From: Psococerastis gibbosa
Lineage: Eukaryota; Arthropoda; Insecta; Psocodea; Psocidae
Assembly: GCA_963971405.1 (NCBI GenBank)
Contig: OZ020489.1
Location: forward strand, 20,176,290-20,240,289
Direction of reading: 5' to 3'
Length of the DNA stretch: 64,000 bases
Position numbers and translations under genes: made by a program. A model generated the notes under the pieces. The model was not told the origin of the DNA, ran no database searches, and worked only from the letters and a program-made list of their open reading frames with translations. Of the stretch, positions 24,901 through 35,798 are shown piece after piece; position 1 is the stretch's first letter; each line of letters opens with the position of its first letter.

Positions 24901-27794
24901 CAGCAACTTATGAGAGTAGTGAAAGCTCAATGATATCAGAAATCAGAAAGTGTTTGCTCAGCCGTTGATGATTGCATCTGTAGTGTATTGGATATTATTC
25001 TCATGGTTTTACGCAATATTTCTGTGCTTTATTGCGGTCAAGATCCAGGCCTTTAATGTATATTAATTAGTTTATTAGTAGGCCCAGATGTACAATACCG
25101 TGCCTATCTATCAGCCTATATTGTGGCCAATTGCCTTTGCAAACTAGGCAAACTACTGCTGGCTGTGTGTATATATAGTACGGTATGGAATTTAGAAAAT
25201 GCATGTAAAGTAAGTCCTCTTCATGGCCATATACTGTAGGTAAAGGATCAGTAGTAACACATCCATATATTTTACCGTACAAATGCAAACGTTTCCGTAT
25301 AATTTTGAGATACGTCACTGAAAACAAATCACATGTTGACTGAGGCGAACAAACGTTATCTTACAAATGATGCGTGGGAGCTTTCGTACCAGGTATTAAG
25401 CCTATCATCTGTAAAATAATTGTTATTCGTGTAACACTTGCACAGTCAACTTACCGTGATTTTTCTACTGTGGCCTATCGCTCAAGTAGATTCAAAATAA
25501 CTTAAATGCGAACGCATGCGCTATAAAATTTTGTAACTTTGTAGCCTATTTTTTAAAAATTACAATTATTGTGTAGTAAATATAGCCTAACCTAGAAAAA
25601 CAAGACAATAAAAGAGAGTCTCAACCTATTAAATTCTAAACGGGCAGCTTGAGGGTTAGTAGTAGTTAGATATTGCAAGGAAAATATACAAGTATAGTAG
25701 AACAGTTAAATATTTTATTAACTTATCAAAGAAACTTTTTAAACTTTTATTACCTGTAAGACTTTAATATTGTAGTCTAATATCAGTTTTACAGTAGTTT
25801 CTGCATGGAATGCATTACAAAAGTAGGTACCTAGCCTAGTAGGGTAGGTACCAGCTGGCATCACAGGTATCGCATGCATTTATGGGTTGTTTTAATGGTT
25901 GAATGCAATTTCGATACTATTACGATTATTCGTATTATCACATCCTACCGCATTGCACTTTAGTCTACTGCTAATTTTTTTTTACTAAGACTTATCAATT
26001 GCTTACGGCGGGATAGTAAATCAGCAAATATTCATAGGGATTTGGAACATACCGTTTTAACACAATGCTCAATTAATAACAAGTTTCCCAAAACTTCAGA
26101 AAGTTTTAAAAGACCAACACTAGGCATTTATTATTATTATTGTATTATTGAAGGACGAAAGCCTACGTGTACATTAGGCCCCTACATTGTTTTATACTGT
26201 ACAGTGGATGTGGCCTGTGGTTAGTATCCTAGCACCCTAGCCTATAATTTAAGCATGCGCCTAACTTATGAGAATGCTCAAGTGTGAAGTGGTCCCAAAA
26301 CGTTTACACATTTTCTTTGTGATTGAATTACCATAAAATCGTCATAAAGGTAAATGAAGTCTCCACTTTCGATATTTTGCGCTAAGTCAAAGTTCCCAAG
26401 AAATATCGATCATAGAGCCATAAAAGTGTCATAAACTAGAAAAAAAAAATCCTCTACGCTTTTATGCTCATTTAGCAGCTGTTATTAATACCGATCGGCA
26501 ACAGTTATTGTACTTGATTTGTTAAAATTAACGGTCACTCAGGATGTCGTAGGCGTTTCAAAACTGTGGCCGATTGGTGTTAGCCACGGCCACATAGGTA
26601 CTATGTATCAAAATAAGAGGAACATTTGTTCTACTTTATAACATCTCATTTATGACTCTACAATTGAAATTTCATAAAAAAAAAAAAAAAAAAAAACAAC
26701 CCGGAATACGACCTGGGCTCCACTTGCTTTCAAGAACAGTTTGAACCGGATTACCAAATTATTTTGTAGCGTATAGCGTGCCCTAACATTAGTATTACTA
26801 ATAAGGTCGTAGGGGGGTGAATAAATTTAACATAACTTATTATTATTATTATTTTTTAACATGTACCGTAACCTGTTAAGGGTGACTCGGACCATCCTGG
26901 GCAAAACGATTTGTCGTCAAGATAAAATGGTCTGCTGTCACAATTCCCAATATCCCAAAAGATAGGGAATTTTAGAAAACTTTAATTCATCGAAGGGTGT
27001 TCGCAGCCAGCCTTACGGCTCGGCCCTAGCTGGCATGCACCGTGTGGGCTTACCTACGATATATACTATAATGACTCATTATTAACAGATGTTATTCGAA
27101 CGGGCCCTTAGATTTTAAGGTACCTTCGGTGCCTAACCTAAATACTGTCGGCTTTGTCAAAATCCCCGAGATACTTCGTTTTGCCTTACGGTATATCAAT
27201 TACACAAGTAATTTTCAGTGTCGATATGATAATTTGACGGCCTCCCATAGTTATTACCGTACCAACTTACTCTTCAATATCGACAGTAGCTTTTACACAT
27301 TTTTTTGAGTTTCAGGTCCGTCTCAGTTGCGTGATATGCTTATGAGCCAAGGAAGCCACAAGTCAGATTCTGGATACGATATGAGCAGCAGCGAAGATCA
27401 CCATATGTACAAGTTTAAAAATAACATCCAACAACGCTACAACGAGAGCAGGCTTCAAACCACTGAAGAACCCCCGCTTAAGAAACTCAAATTGCAAGAG
27501 CAGTCATTCATGGGAAATAACCGATTAAGCTTCGGCCATAAAGCTCTTATTGCCAGGCAGATTCCTATGATGCTGGCATCGCCGAAAGCAGTCAGCGACC
27601 AAAAGCCACCCAGAGTTCCTGCATTTGCACTTCACGCCAGCGGCGAATGCTACATTCCTCTGTCTTTGGAACAGCATTTACTAGCCCCGCACTTACCTGC
27701 GCTTATGGACCAGCCACCGCACAAGGCCACGTTGCACCCGGTTACCATTTCAGTGAATTTTCAACAGCAAGCCCGATCAGACTCTAAACTATAG
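15651..27794 (+). CDS. cwo: Clockwork orange, bHLH-Orange clock repressor (five exons)
   Basis: The coding sequence joins 15651-15752, 17866-18061, 20085-20267, 20777-20998 and 27316-27794, giving 393 residues. All introns are GT-AG with consistent phases (0, 1, 1, 1). Residues 37-95 form the bHLH with basic region [12 protein letters not shown], and residues 114-160 form the Orange domain ([16 protein letters not shown]). The Ser-rich segment 162-234 is probably disordered. The last exon carries [11 protein letters not shown] (266-276), close to a motif I recall from insect CWO, and a basic patch PLKKLKL (289-295) that may be a nuclear signal. There is no C-terminal WRPW, which separates it from Hairy/Hes. 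Known CWO is a nuclear repressor binding E-boxes in clock genes. At 393 residues it is shorter than Drosophila CWO (about 700), so alternative or missed exons are possible, especially in the 6.3-kb intron 4. Confidence 0.93.
15806..16050 (+). repeat. Repeat in cwo intron 1, left part
   Basis: It aligns with 18090-18298 in intron 2 ('tgaggttcatttgtgtagtc' through 'gcgcaataaggtccag'). It contains an expanded TA run (about 15957-15989) where the intron 2 copy has only a few TA units. Its continuation appears at 17018-17145. Confidence 0.8.
16067..16072. promoter_or_regulatory. CACGTG E-box in cwo intron 1
   Basis: A perfect E-box in the context GTCACGTGAC lies 415 bp after the first coding exon. 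The site type fits E-box autoregulation of cwo, but binding is not shown by sequence alone. Confidence 0.4.
16451..17016. repeat. Long palindromic (foldback) element in cwo intron 1
   Basis: The arms are about 16451-16735 and 16790-17016, reverse complements at high identity with a few indels, around a loop of about 55 bp. The left arm contains a CACGTG (16680-16685), changed in the right arm (CCTTACG...). The element sits inside the repeat that is uninterrupted at 18090-18412, so it looks inserted there. No terminal target duplication could be fixed. Confidence 0.8.
17018..17145 (+). repeat. Repeat in cwo intron 1, right part
   Basis: It aligns with 18299-18412 ('atgctaagaacttagttttc', 'ggcggccattttgaata', 'ggatatcttattgtc'). 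Together with 15806-16050 it forms one copy of the intron 2 repeat, split by 16051-17017. Confidence 0.8.
17866..18061 (+). CDS. cwo: cwo coding exon 2 (bHLH domain)
   Basis: The acceptor TTTCAG ends at 17865, and the donor is G|GTAATT after Ser-99. The exon encodes the whole basic region, helix 1, the loop with KKGRGR and helix 2 ([18 protein letters not shown]). The Glu and Arg residues that contact the E-box (E43, R46, R47) are present. Copies of one repeat lie in the introns on both sides of it. Confidence 0.95.
18090..18412 (+). repeat. Uninterrupted copy of the intronic repeat in cwo intron 2
   Basis: It begins 29 bp after exon 2 and matches both halves of the split copy in intron 1. 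Exon 2 is therefore bracketed by same-orientation repeats about 2.3 kb apart. Confidence 0.8.
18434..18891. mobile_element. MITE with 29-bp perfect terminal inverted repeats
   Basis: The terminal repeats are 18434-18462 and 18863-18891 (starting CCCGGTACACAC) and are perfect over 29 bp. The interior is itself largely palindromic. A related, more diverged element lies at 19115-19386. The flanks do not show an unambiguous target duplication, so I leave the superfamily open. It is interrupted by the MITE at 18655-18838. Confidence 0.85.
18655..18838. mobile_element. Nested Harbinger-like MITE with TAA target duplication
   Basis: Inverted ends starting GGCGGCTATTCCAC (18655) and ending in the complement (18838) are flanked by TAA on both sides (18652-18654 and 18839-18841). 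A 3-bp TAA duplication and GG-starting ends fit PIF/Harbinger elements. Removing it restores a sequence that aligns with the uninterrupted relative at 19321-19350, confirming the nesting. Confidence 0.8.
19115..19386. mobile_element. MITE related to 18434-18891
   Basis: The ends (GGCCCGGTACACACAG and its imperfect complement near 19364-19386) and the inner inverted stretch around 'aaatgggtagtt' match the element at 18434. This copy lacks the nested MITE. It contains a CACGTG at 19140-19145. Confidence 0.7.
19400..19668. mobile_element. hAT-type MITE with 8-bp target duplication
   Basis: Ends CAGGGGCGGATTT and the complement of CAGGTGCGGATTT are flanked by AGCGCACC on both sides (19392-19399 and 19669-19676). 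The interior has a poly-G tract (about 19469-19483) and no coding capacity. It lies in cwo intron 2. Confidence 0.9.
20085..20267 (+). CDS. cwo: cwo coding exon 3 (Orange domain)
   Basis: A T-rich tract and TTGACAG precede the exon, and the donor is G|GTTTGT. It completes Gly-100 and encodes the Orange domain, whose C-terminal part ([13 protein letters not shown]) is typical of bHLH-Orange proteins. Phase in and phase out are both 1. Confidence 0.93.
20777..20998 (+). CDS. cwo: cwo coding exon 4 (Ser-rich linker)
   Basis: The acceptor chosen is TTTCAG ending at 20776, because it alone gives the two bases needed to complete codon 161. The nearer upstream AG at 20746-20747 breaks phase. The product is rich in Ser, Asn and Gly with acidic clusters (SESDES). 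A longer frame on the same strand (20621-21115) is only a shadow of this exon. Confidence 0.85.
21274..21519 (+). repeat. Tandem pair of about 93-bp repeats
   Basis: Copies at 21274-21365 and 21426-21519 start 'gtaaactgtggtaaaaca' and end 'ggaatgcgtcgactgc', with a 152-bp period. Confidence 0.75.
21617..21765 (+). repeat. Foldback repeat family, single-arm copy
   Basis: It matches one arm of the hairpin at 6205-6410 ('agtagaatccggg.tgat.ggccgtgg', 'tcttcagtggcaccgc'), with a weak second arm at its right end. Confidence 0.55.
21797..21925 (+). mobile_element. tRNA-derived SINE
   Basis: The tRNA-like head has an A-box-like TAGACTAGTGG (21799-21809) and a perfect B box GGTTCGAGTCC (21842-21852), at the spacing expected for a pol III internal promoter. 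A body ending 'cttcctagttga' follows, then a T-rich stretch. The split copy at 12084-12420 has the same head and body. Confidence 0.75.
27316..27794 (+). CDS. cwo: cwo coding exon 5 (C-terminal region and stop)
   Basis: The acceptor is TTTCAG ending at 27315. The exon encodes residues 235-393 and the TAG stop. It holds the [12 protein letters not shown] stretch, the YKFKNN motif, the Lys-rich patch and a proline-rich tail ([13 protein letters not shown]). Base composition is clearly more GC-rich than the surrounding intron, as expected for coding sequence. Confidence 0.93.
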
Positions 27795-28318
27795 TGTATT
27801 TACATTCAAATTTGGGTTTATTGTGATGTGCGTTTTTATGTAGATAAAGATAGGCCTAAATACAAAATGTATTTAGGCGAAACTGTTTTCGTCGTAACTT
27901 ACAATTTATTTGCTTGAGGCTGTACTTGTCTTTACTTTTGTAAATCTTTTTTTTTAAAAGAAAGTCGCCAGTTTATTTTTGGATTATATCCTTCTTTTGT
28001 TTATCAATGGGGAATTACGATTATAGACTGTTAAATTGTACTTGGTTGGATATTATTTTTGTTAGTTCGCCTAGCTCTCTGCAGCCCGATCGCAGCGATT
28101 TAGGATTATTGTAATACCGGAGTTTATTCAATTGTTTTAAACAAATGAGTGCAGAATGTGCGGGAAATTCAAATTGATAAATTAATATATTTGGTGAGTT
28201 TTTAAATTTTTCTCCCGTAGATGTTACAGATAGCCCTACCATTAATTAAAATTCTTATTATATTTAATAATTCTACCTGTACATTTTAATGTTTATTAGT
28301 ATTTCCTTCAATAATAAA
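27795..28318 (+). other. cwo: Probable cwo 3' UTR with polyadenylation signal
   Basis: AT-rich noncoding sequence follows the stop. The first clear AATAAA is at 28313-28318, which would give a 3' UTR of roughly 540 nt. Further signals downstream are possible, so the end is an estimate. Confidence 0.5.
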
Positions 28319-29457
28319 ACAATGCAACCATTCTCTTGTAGGCTATTCAAATAATTTATTAATTTGAATTTCACGCGCATATTTTAAGACCGTCACGTGA
28401 CACTTTACTACTGCGGTATTATAATAATCACAAATTATGTAGATCAATTAATTGCAACCTGCAGCTTTATTATTTTGTACCGCAGTAAGTCATGTAAATT
28501 ATAAATGCCTACTGTACTCAATATTATTGACAAGTTTTTTCACAAACCCCCTGTGTTCAACTACCGTGTCCAATAGTATAACAATAACAACTTCCTTCCT
28601 CTGAGTCCTATTTTTATCAGAAACGGTACCTAGGGTAACTTTTGGAAAGCAGGTAAATCAATATTAGCTGCTATATCAGAAGACACAGATCTGGCGGCAT
28701 GTTCGAAGTTTTAACAATAACGTTGTAATGCATTATTTGCCAGATTAAATAGATGCTCGGGTCAACAGTGAGCGATAAGCGCTTTGGACGGTAGTATTCA
28801 ACGTCTTCTCGGTCCTCTGCCCGAGGCAAGAAGTTGATACGGTAACTAAAGATTTTATATATTCATGCATTGTAGGTATCTACTTTGTACGTGCTGAAGA
28901 TTAACAGCTTAACGGCTTGAGGGGGCACAGGTTATTTCACGTTCACATGTTCATTTTTGTTGAGAAATATACGGTTTTTCTATTCTATTCCATTATAGTC
29001 AAGGTTTAGTGTATACCTTATAGGCGGTAGGCACTATGCTATATTTTAATAATGGCAGAAATGCCAAGGGTGGGCGATGGCCGGTAAGTATCGGCACGTC
29101 TTTTTATAAAAAAAAATAATATACCTCAGGGTTAAGACTGAATCGATGTTAACTTTGCTTACGTCCGACAGGGTATCTATAAAGGGTACAATCTTTTAAT
29201 ACTACGCCGTAGTTGGAGAAAGAATTGCCACTTGACTGAAAAAGAAGTAGGTTAACTTGCATAAGCCCAACTATGCTCATACGGCCACTTCGGTATAAAT
29301 TCGGTTAAATAAATGTTTCGCGCCGCGCGAAAAGGGGGCCGGTGGCGATAAGACTCAAATCCGCATTAAAAAAAAAGCTAGGAGTCAGTCGTGGTGCCAG
29401 CACGCCCTTCCCCCCCCCATAGGCATCGAAACACATTTAGCCTTTAGGGCAAAGTTA
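28319..29457. other. Intergenic 3' of cwo
   Basis: No gene is recognised. A CACGTG (28394-28399) lies just beyond the likely polyadenylation site. Near the right edge a stretch 'ggtggcgataagactcaaat' appears at 29340-29359 and again at 29494-29513. Confidence 0.4.
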
Positions 29458-29547
29458 GTGGTTTCACAACGATGGATGCGAAAAGGGAGCCTGGTGGCGA
29501 TAAGACTCAAATTCGCAATAAAAAAAAGTCCATCGTTGTGAAACCAC
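29458..29547. repeat. Short inverted repeat, MITE-like
   Basis: Perfect 19-bp inverted ends (29458-29476 and 29529-29547) enclose about 50 bp that duplicate sequence just upstream (about 29330-29375). The element is too short to classify. Confidence 0.5.
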
Positions 29548-31058
29548 AATCAGTATGAGGTCAAAACTATGTTGAAAAAATTTACATAATACTCACTGCA
29601 AGGTGAAGAAAGCCTTCATTGCTGAGGCAGTCAGAAGATTTCCAGCAGAGGGACATTATAATAATTTCCAACAAGGTTTCTTTGGTGTGGTCTGCCACAG
29701 CATCATAAAAACAATCATTGGAAGGATTGTCTCTTTAAGGGCTTAAGCAGCGTTTCAACTTGCGATATATCACATTTCCCTCAGCGACAACTCAAAATTT
29801 CCCTCTTTTCCCTCGCTCGCCCAGCCCAATCGCTAATATTCCTCTATTTTCTAAATTTCCAAAATTTCTGGGAGGGGGGGGGGGGGGGGTCTGCCTAGCA
29901 AATTATATGACTTTTTTTATTATTTAAATTTTATTGTTTTTTAATGAGGATGAATTACATTAAACTATTCAAGTTCAGTAAAACAAAAAAATAAAAAGTA
30001 AACTTTTGTTTCTGGAACGCCCAGCGACCTAGTCGTCTCATTCTACTATATATATGCATGACGGCCAAATTGCTGAACCTGTTATGAATGGTACGGTACA
30101 TATATATATATTATATTATATATTAGTATATATTATGTTGTTCTGTGGTGGTACCAGACGCGAATTTTGGTATTTTTCTCGGAGGATGCGATAGAATTTT
30201 GCCTAAAATTGGAACCTATACATTCATCTTTCAAGTAGGGTATAAATGACCAATACACATGTTATGCCCTGGAGGCAGGGGGGGCCTGGGGGTCTCCCCC
30301 GGAGAAAAAATTGACAATTAATAGGCCCAAATTAGTGAGGTTTTACGCATATGATACATTGGAGGAAAGGGGGTCCGGGGTCTCCCCGGAGAAAAAATTG
30401 ATAAATGGTCCCAAATCCGTGAGGTTTTTGCTCATGTTATAACCTGGAGTAAGGGGGGCCCGGCTCGCGCTATGTGCTTTTTGATTGTATAGTATGTAGC
30501 TCTGGCTTGCTAGCATGCTGTTTGCTTGTTTGCTTGGGGGGAGGCATGCTATGGTCGGACCTTGTCGTGGTGCGTGGGCTTAAGCTGGATGCTGGTGATC
30601 TATCACCAGGACCTGGCGAACTAAGAAAAAGCACAACTCTTTCCCTCCCCTACCCCATCCTCACCACCTCCTTACTCACCTTCCCAACCTCCACCTTGCT
30701 TCCCCATAGTTTGAGACATCTATAAAATGTCTCCGCCCATGGCTCTCCCCGCATGGGTGACACGGAGACCATGTCTGAAGGCTGTGCTGGTAGGTTGAGG
30801 GTCTTTACCCAACACGCCACTTTGCCTGTCGGAGGATATGGTGAACCGCGAACGGAGCTGGCAACTCCTGTTCAGGGGAAACACCTATATTCTTCGGAAT
30901 GAGGAGATAGCAGGTTCCAGACGTGCGAGTAGGTCTACTGAAGGTGGAAAACTCTAGATTTTGGAACGATCTAGAGTCAGACTGCTGGATGGACGATTGA
31001 AGCGTACGTCAGGGGCTACGGAGAGCCAGGTCGCGGGAGGACGAAGTAGTCTGGCCTG

Positions 31059-32224
31059 ATGTGCCTCACCCGTGGTGAGAACGCTGCCTGGAACCCTAGA
31101 AGGGGCAAAAACCCTCTAATTTATAACATGGATACCATAAATTCTGTTGAAATGGAGCATGATAGTATGGTGACTGCGGAAGCTCAAGCAATTGAGCAGG
31201 CTGTCAGTGGACCTACTATCATAGCGGAAGAGTCCCCAGGTACTTCCGGTAAAGAGACCGGAAAACAGACTGAGGGAACAGCCCTTGTAGTATTGCAAGG
31301 AAAATCTGTTGTTGGCACAACGGAAAAACTAAAACGACTTAGCCTGAACGCAAAACCAAAGCGAGACAGCAAGTGGTTTAAAGAAAGGAAAGAGAGGACG
31401 AAACAGAGGAAGATCCTAGAGGGAACGTGGACTGAAACGAAGCCCGGTAGGATTCCTCTGAGCCTCCCAAACCCTCCACAGACGGTCAGGTCGGTGGTAA
31501 CGGAGACTTTAGCTGATACGACAAAACGGCGCAGGTCAGAGTTTAGTACTCCGTCGACTTCCGAAAGACCAGCAGTGAAGAGAGTTAGAGAGGAGGGACA
31601 GCCTAGGCTGTTACCTCTTAACTACTCCGAGGCTACCTCGGTTATAAAGATGCCTGTTTATCCAGACAGTTATCCTAAGTCGGGGTTTACTGAAAAGGTC
31701 TTCAGCCGCAGCTGCAGGCTATGCTCCTGTCCAAGGTGAAGCCAATGGCTTCAGGCGAGCTCCCTCTATTTAGAGACTGCAGGCTCGAGTCAGGCTTGGC
31801 TGTGTTCACATGCGTGAACAATGAGACAAAGGCTTGGCTCGAGGGAGCAGTTCTCGAAGGGAGGGAATGGGGGGGGGGGGGGGGTCATAGTCTGGAGTGC
31901 GGTGAAGCCAGAAAGGTACTCAACCTTACCAAGGTCTTGCTAAGACTGCCGGCTGTTCATAGCAGCAGCAGTGTTGGTGTGATCTTTACAAATCTTGGTT
32001 TATATAACAAGATAAATACAGAGGACTGGAGGATCTTGAACTGTAGCAAAAATGAAAAAGGGGTGACCATAGTTGCTACAGTTACCGAAAGAGACCTTGC
32101 AGTTCTCAAAGAAAAACAGTTGAAACTGTACTTGGGCTTTGGACAGTATCAAGTTAAAGTACTGGGAAAGCGAACGGCTGACTTGAAGGGAGATGAAATT
32201 TCTTCAGATAAACCTCCAACATAA
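31059..32224 (+). pseudogene. Non-LTR retrotransposon ORF1, one frame break
   Basis: Two overlapping frames, 31059-31739 and 31721-32224, make up one ORF1. The first part is Lys/Arg-rich and has no clear domain; the ATG at 31128 is an alternative start. The second part (ESGLAVFTCVNNETKAWLEG) resembles the DUF4780-type region that I associate with ORF1 of arthropod non-LTR elements, which is a tentative match. A poly-G run (about 31869-31884) codes for consecutive glycines and may have expanded. I see no CCHC knuckles. The last 32 bases overlap the ORF2 start. The product would be an RNA-binding coat protein of the retrotransposon particle. Confidence 0.7.
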
Positions 32225-35200
32225 GAGGTTGGCCGTTGCGAATCTTATGAGGAAGCTACAAGCCAGTCACTACGATGTGGTTCTTATACAAGAACCATGG
32301 GTAGTGAGAGGCAGGGTAGCAGGCCTTAATACTAATGGAGGAAAGCTAATATACAGCACAAACTGTACGGTAGCAGAGCCTCCAAGAGCTTGTTTAATAA
32401 TAAACAAAAACTTGAAATTTTTACTGTTGCAAGAATACTGTACCAGAGATCTTGTAGCAATTAAGGTCAAGACTTCGGATAGGGAAGTAACAATAGCTTC
32501 TGCCTATTTTCCGCACAACTCTGATGGCTTACCCCCTACGGAAGAAGCAAAGAGGTTAATCATCGCAACCAGAAGCAGAGGAGAACAGCTAATTCTTGGA
32601 TGCGATGCCAATTCACATCACACAGTCTGGGGAAGTACAGACTGTAACAAGAGAGGTGAGTCATTACTTGAATTTATTTTATGTAATAACCTAGCTGTTA
32701 TGAATGTAGGAAACAAACCAACATTTATAACGGCTGTAAGGCGTGAGGTACTAGATGTAACCCTGTGCACCATGCAGATTGCTTCTCTGGTGGAAGACTG
32801 GAGTGTGCTGGAGCAGCCATCTATGGCAGACCACCAGTACATTGGTTTTTCCATTGGAGAGGGGGGTGAGATGCATGAGAGTACATTTAGAGATCCAAAC
32901 AAAACCAACTGGAATAGTTATCGAGATGATCTAAAAAACCAGTTGAAAGAAACTCCATTAGAGAGTCTAAACTCATATGAAGATCTTGATATAAGAGTGG
33001 AATTCCTACAGAATGCTATCATTAAATCATATGAGAAAAACTGCCTGCCAAAGACCGTTAAAACAAAGAGAGAGGTGAGATGGTGGAACGAGGAACTCAG
33101 TGGACTGAGGAAACAGGTGAGAAGGCAGTTTGTTATCGCAAGAAGAACAAACTGTTGGGCCAGTTATCACAGTCTATTGACAATCTATAATAAAAAGATT
33201 CGTGCGGCTAAAAGGACTTCGTGGAATAGGCACTGTGAAGCGGTAAACTCTACTGCAGAAGTAGCCAGATTACACAGAATTCTTAAAAGCAGCCACTGCA
33301 ACCCTGTAGGTACAGTTCGGAGACCAGATGGGGGCCAGACAACATCTGGAGAAGAAACATTAAGTGTACTACTAGAATGTCATTTTCCAGAATCAAAAAA
33401 TTTGAAAGACGCAAATCTGGCTGAATATGAGAGAGCTAGAAGAACTATGCTAGGCGGGTTATAACTCAACATCATGTTAGATGGGCGATTAACTCGTTTC
33501 AGCCAATGAAAGCCCCGGGACTGGATGGTATGTTTCCTAGACTTCTTCAAGAGGGAAGAGAAATAATTATTCCAGTCCTGACGGACATACACATATCAAG
33601 TCTAGCACTAGGATATGTCCTCAAGGCATGGGTCAGAGCGAAAGTGGTCTTTATTCCTAAACCGGGTAAAAAGTCATATGCGGAAGCAAGTTCGTATAGA
33701 CCAATATGCCTTAATTCATTCATGCTTAAAACTATGGAAAAAATTCTTGATAAAGAAATAAGAAAAATCTTGAAGAGGAACAATGATCTTCATGAAAATC
33801 AATTTGCATACAGACCAGGAAGATCAACTGAGGCTGCACTACACATGCTAGTCAGCAAGGTTGAAAAATCCTTGGAATGTAAAGAAATTGCTCTTGCAAC
33901 ATTCATGGATATAGAGGGTGCCTTCAACAACACTACCTATAGCTCAATGATAAGAGCAGTTAGGGAAACTGGAGTTAAAGGTACAACTTGTCGATGGATA
34001 AAAAATATGCTCTATCGTAGAGAACTACAGGCCTCGTTGTTTGATACCGAGAAGGTAGTGTTGGCGACCAAAGGATGTGCTCAGGGGGGTGTTCTCTCAC
34101 CTCTACTGTGGAATCTGGTGGCCGATAGACTTTTGGTAACTCTGAATGGGGAGGGACTGTACACACAAGCCTTTGCGGATGACTTTGTCATAGTGGTGGT
34201 GGGTAAATTCATCGCTACTGTGATGGAACTAATGCAAAGAGCTATTAAAATAGTAGAGAATTGGTGTCTGGAAGAATCCCTTAGAGTTAATCCTGCCAAA
34301 ACTCACATTATTCCATTCACTCGCCAACAAAGGGTGAGTGATAGGGAACCTCCAATACTATTTGGAGAACAACTCAAATGGGCGAAGGAAGTCAAGTATT
34401 TGGGGGTCACTTTAGACCGGACTCTTACTTGGAATGCCCATCTAAAGTCTAGAGTAATCCAAGCGAAAAACTGCATGTTTGCATGCAGGAGAGCGATTGG
34501 GAAAACTTGGGGGATAAGGCCTAGAATGACTTACTGGCTATATACGGCTGTCATAAGGCTTATAATCTCATATGCTGCTGTAGTTTGGTGGCAGAAGGCA
34601 AATCAAACCACAGCGAAATTAACACTAAATAGTGTGCAGAGGTTGGCTTGCATAGGAATAACAGGTGCAATGTCTACCACTCCCACTGACGCCCTAGATA
34701 CCCTTCTGGATCTCCCATCATTAAATTTATTTATTATGGGGCAGGCCAGAATGAGTGCGTACAGATTGGAGCAAGGAGGACTCTGGGAAAATTCCCTCAG
34801 AGGACACTGTGCTATAAAAAACTCAATTACTGAGGAAGGCATTAGTATGCCATCTGATCAGATGTTGCCTGAATATGACTTTAGGAGGCCCTTCGAATCC
34901 AGAATCTTAACTCGAGAAAGCTGGACGGAGGGTACGCTGAGCCAGGAGGCTGGCACACTGGTATCGTTTACTGATGGCTCTAAGACAGCAAATGGTACGG
35001 GTGCGGGAATTAACGGGGTGAACCCAGTTAAGTCCATTAGCATAAGCCTGGGAAAATTTTGCACAGTTTTTCAGGCTGAAGTCTGTGCCATTGCTGAGTG
35101 CTTAAGGGAAATTCTGAGAATGGAATATGAGAATAAGACCATTCACATTTTTTCGGATAGCCAGGCAGCTATTAAAGCTCTGGATTCTTACTGTACTAAA

Positions 35201-35798
35201 TCAAAGTTAGTACGGGATTGTAAACAGCTCCTACTCAGAGTAAGTAAAAATAATAAACTTAAGTTGGAGTGGGTGCCGGGACACTCTGGAGTAGAGGGAA
35301 ATGAACGAGCCGATGCACTAGCAAATATAGGTTCGGACTCAATATTTGTTGGACCAGAGCCAACCTGTGGTATATCCTATGGAAGTGTACGCACTATAGT
35401 TGACAGATGGATCCAGACCAAGAAAATTGAATCCTGGCACAATATGACAGAAAAACGAAGTCTAAAAAGACTTGGAATAAAACCATCAAAAAAAACTTAC
35501 CCAAAATTTGCTATTACTTGGCAGATTAGAAATAAGGAATATTGTTGGTTTGCTCACAGGGCACTGCCACCTAAGGCATCATCTGTATAAACTCAAAGTC
35601 CACACGGGCAGTAGAGAATGTAGATGGTGTGAAATGGAGGACGAAACAGCAGAGCACGTTCTCTTAGAATGTGAAGCTCTGGCCAAAAACCGTTTCAGCA
35701 TACTGGGAATACCAGGGTCAGAAACGAAGACAATTCGTGAAGATCCAGTAGGAAAAACCCGCTCTTTCATCAAGAAAGTGGGTATATTCCAGACATGA
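32193..35798 (+). pseudogene. Non-LTR ORF2: endonuclease, RT, RNase H, zinc knuckle, two frame breaks
   Basis: Frame 32193-33464 is an APE-type endonuclease: FLQINLQHKR at the start, the catalytic Glu in LIQEPW, GCDANSHHTVWGS and the final DH of MADHQYIGF. Frame 33506-35590 holds the reverse transcriptase, with KAPGLDG, FIPKPGK, the FADD catalytic motif (34172-34183) and the SPLLWN block. RNase H follows with FTDGS near 34967, the Glu in VFQAEVCA, SDSQAA and GHSGVEGNERAD. Frame 35508-35798 carries the final knuckle CRWCEMEDETAEHVLLEC. Breaks lie near 33450-33465 and 35540-35550. RNase H plus the EN-RT order points to the LOA/R1/I group; LOA is my best guess. Catalytic residues are intact, so decay is limited to indels. 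Confidence 0.92.

Larger units (their letters stand above)
20999..27315 (+). other. cwo intron 4 (6.3 kb), repeats only
   Basis: Inside are a tandem pair at 21274-21365 and 21426-21519, a foldback-family fragment, a SINE, a TA run near 22557-22577 and a long A run (about 26677-26696). I scanned for further in-phase exons and found none convincing. Open frames such as 24232-24480 and 25067-25327 have no motif. Confidence 0.5.
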
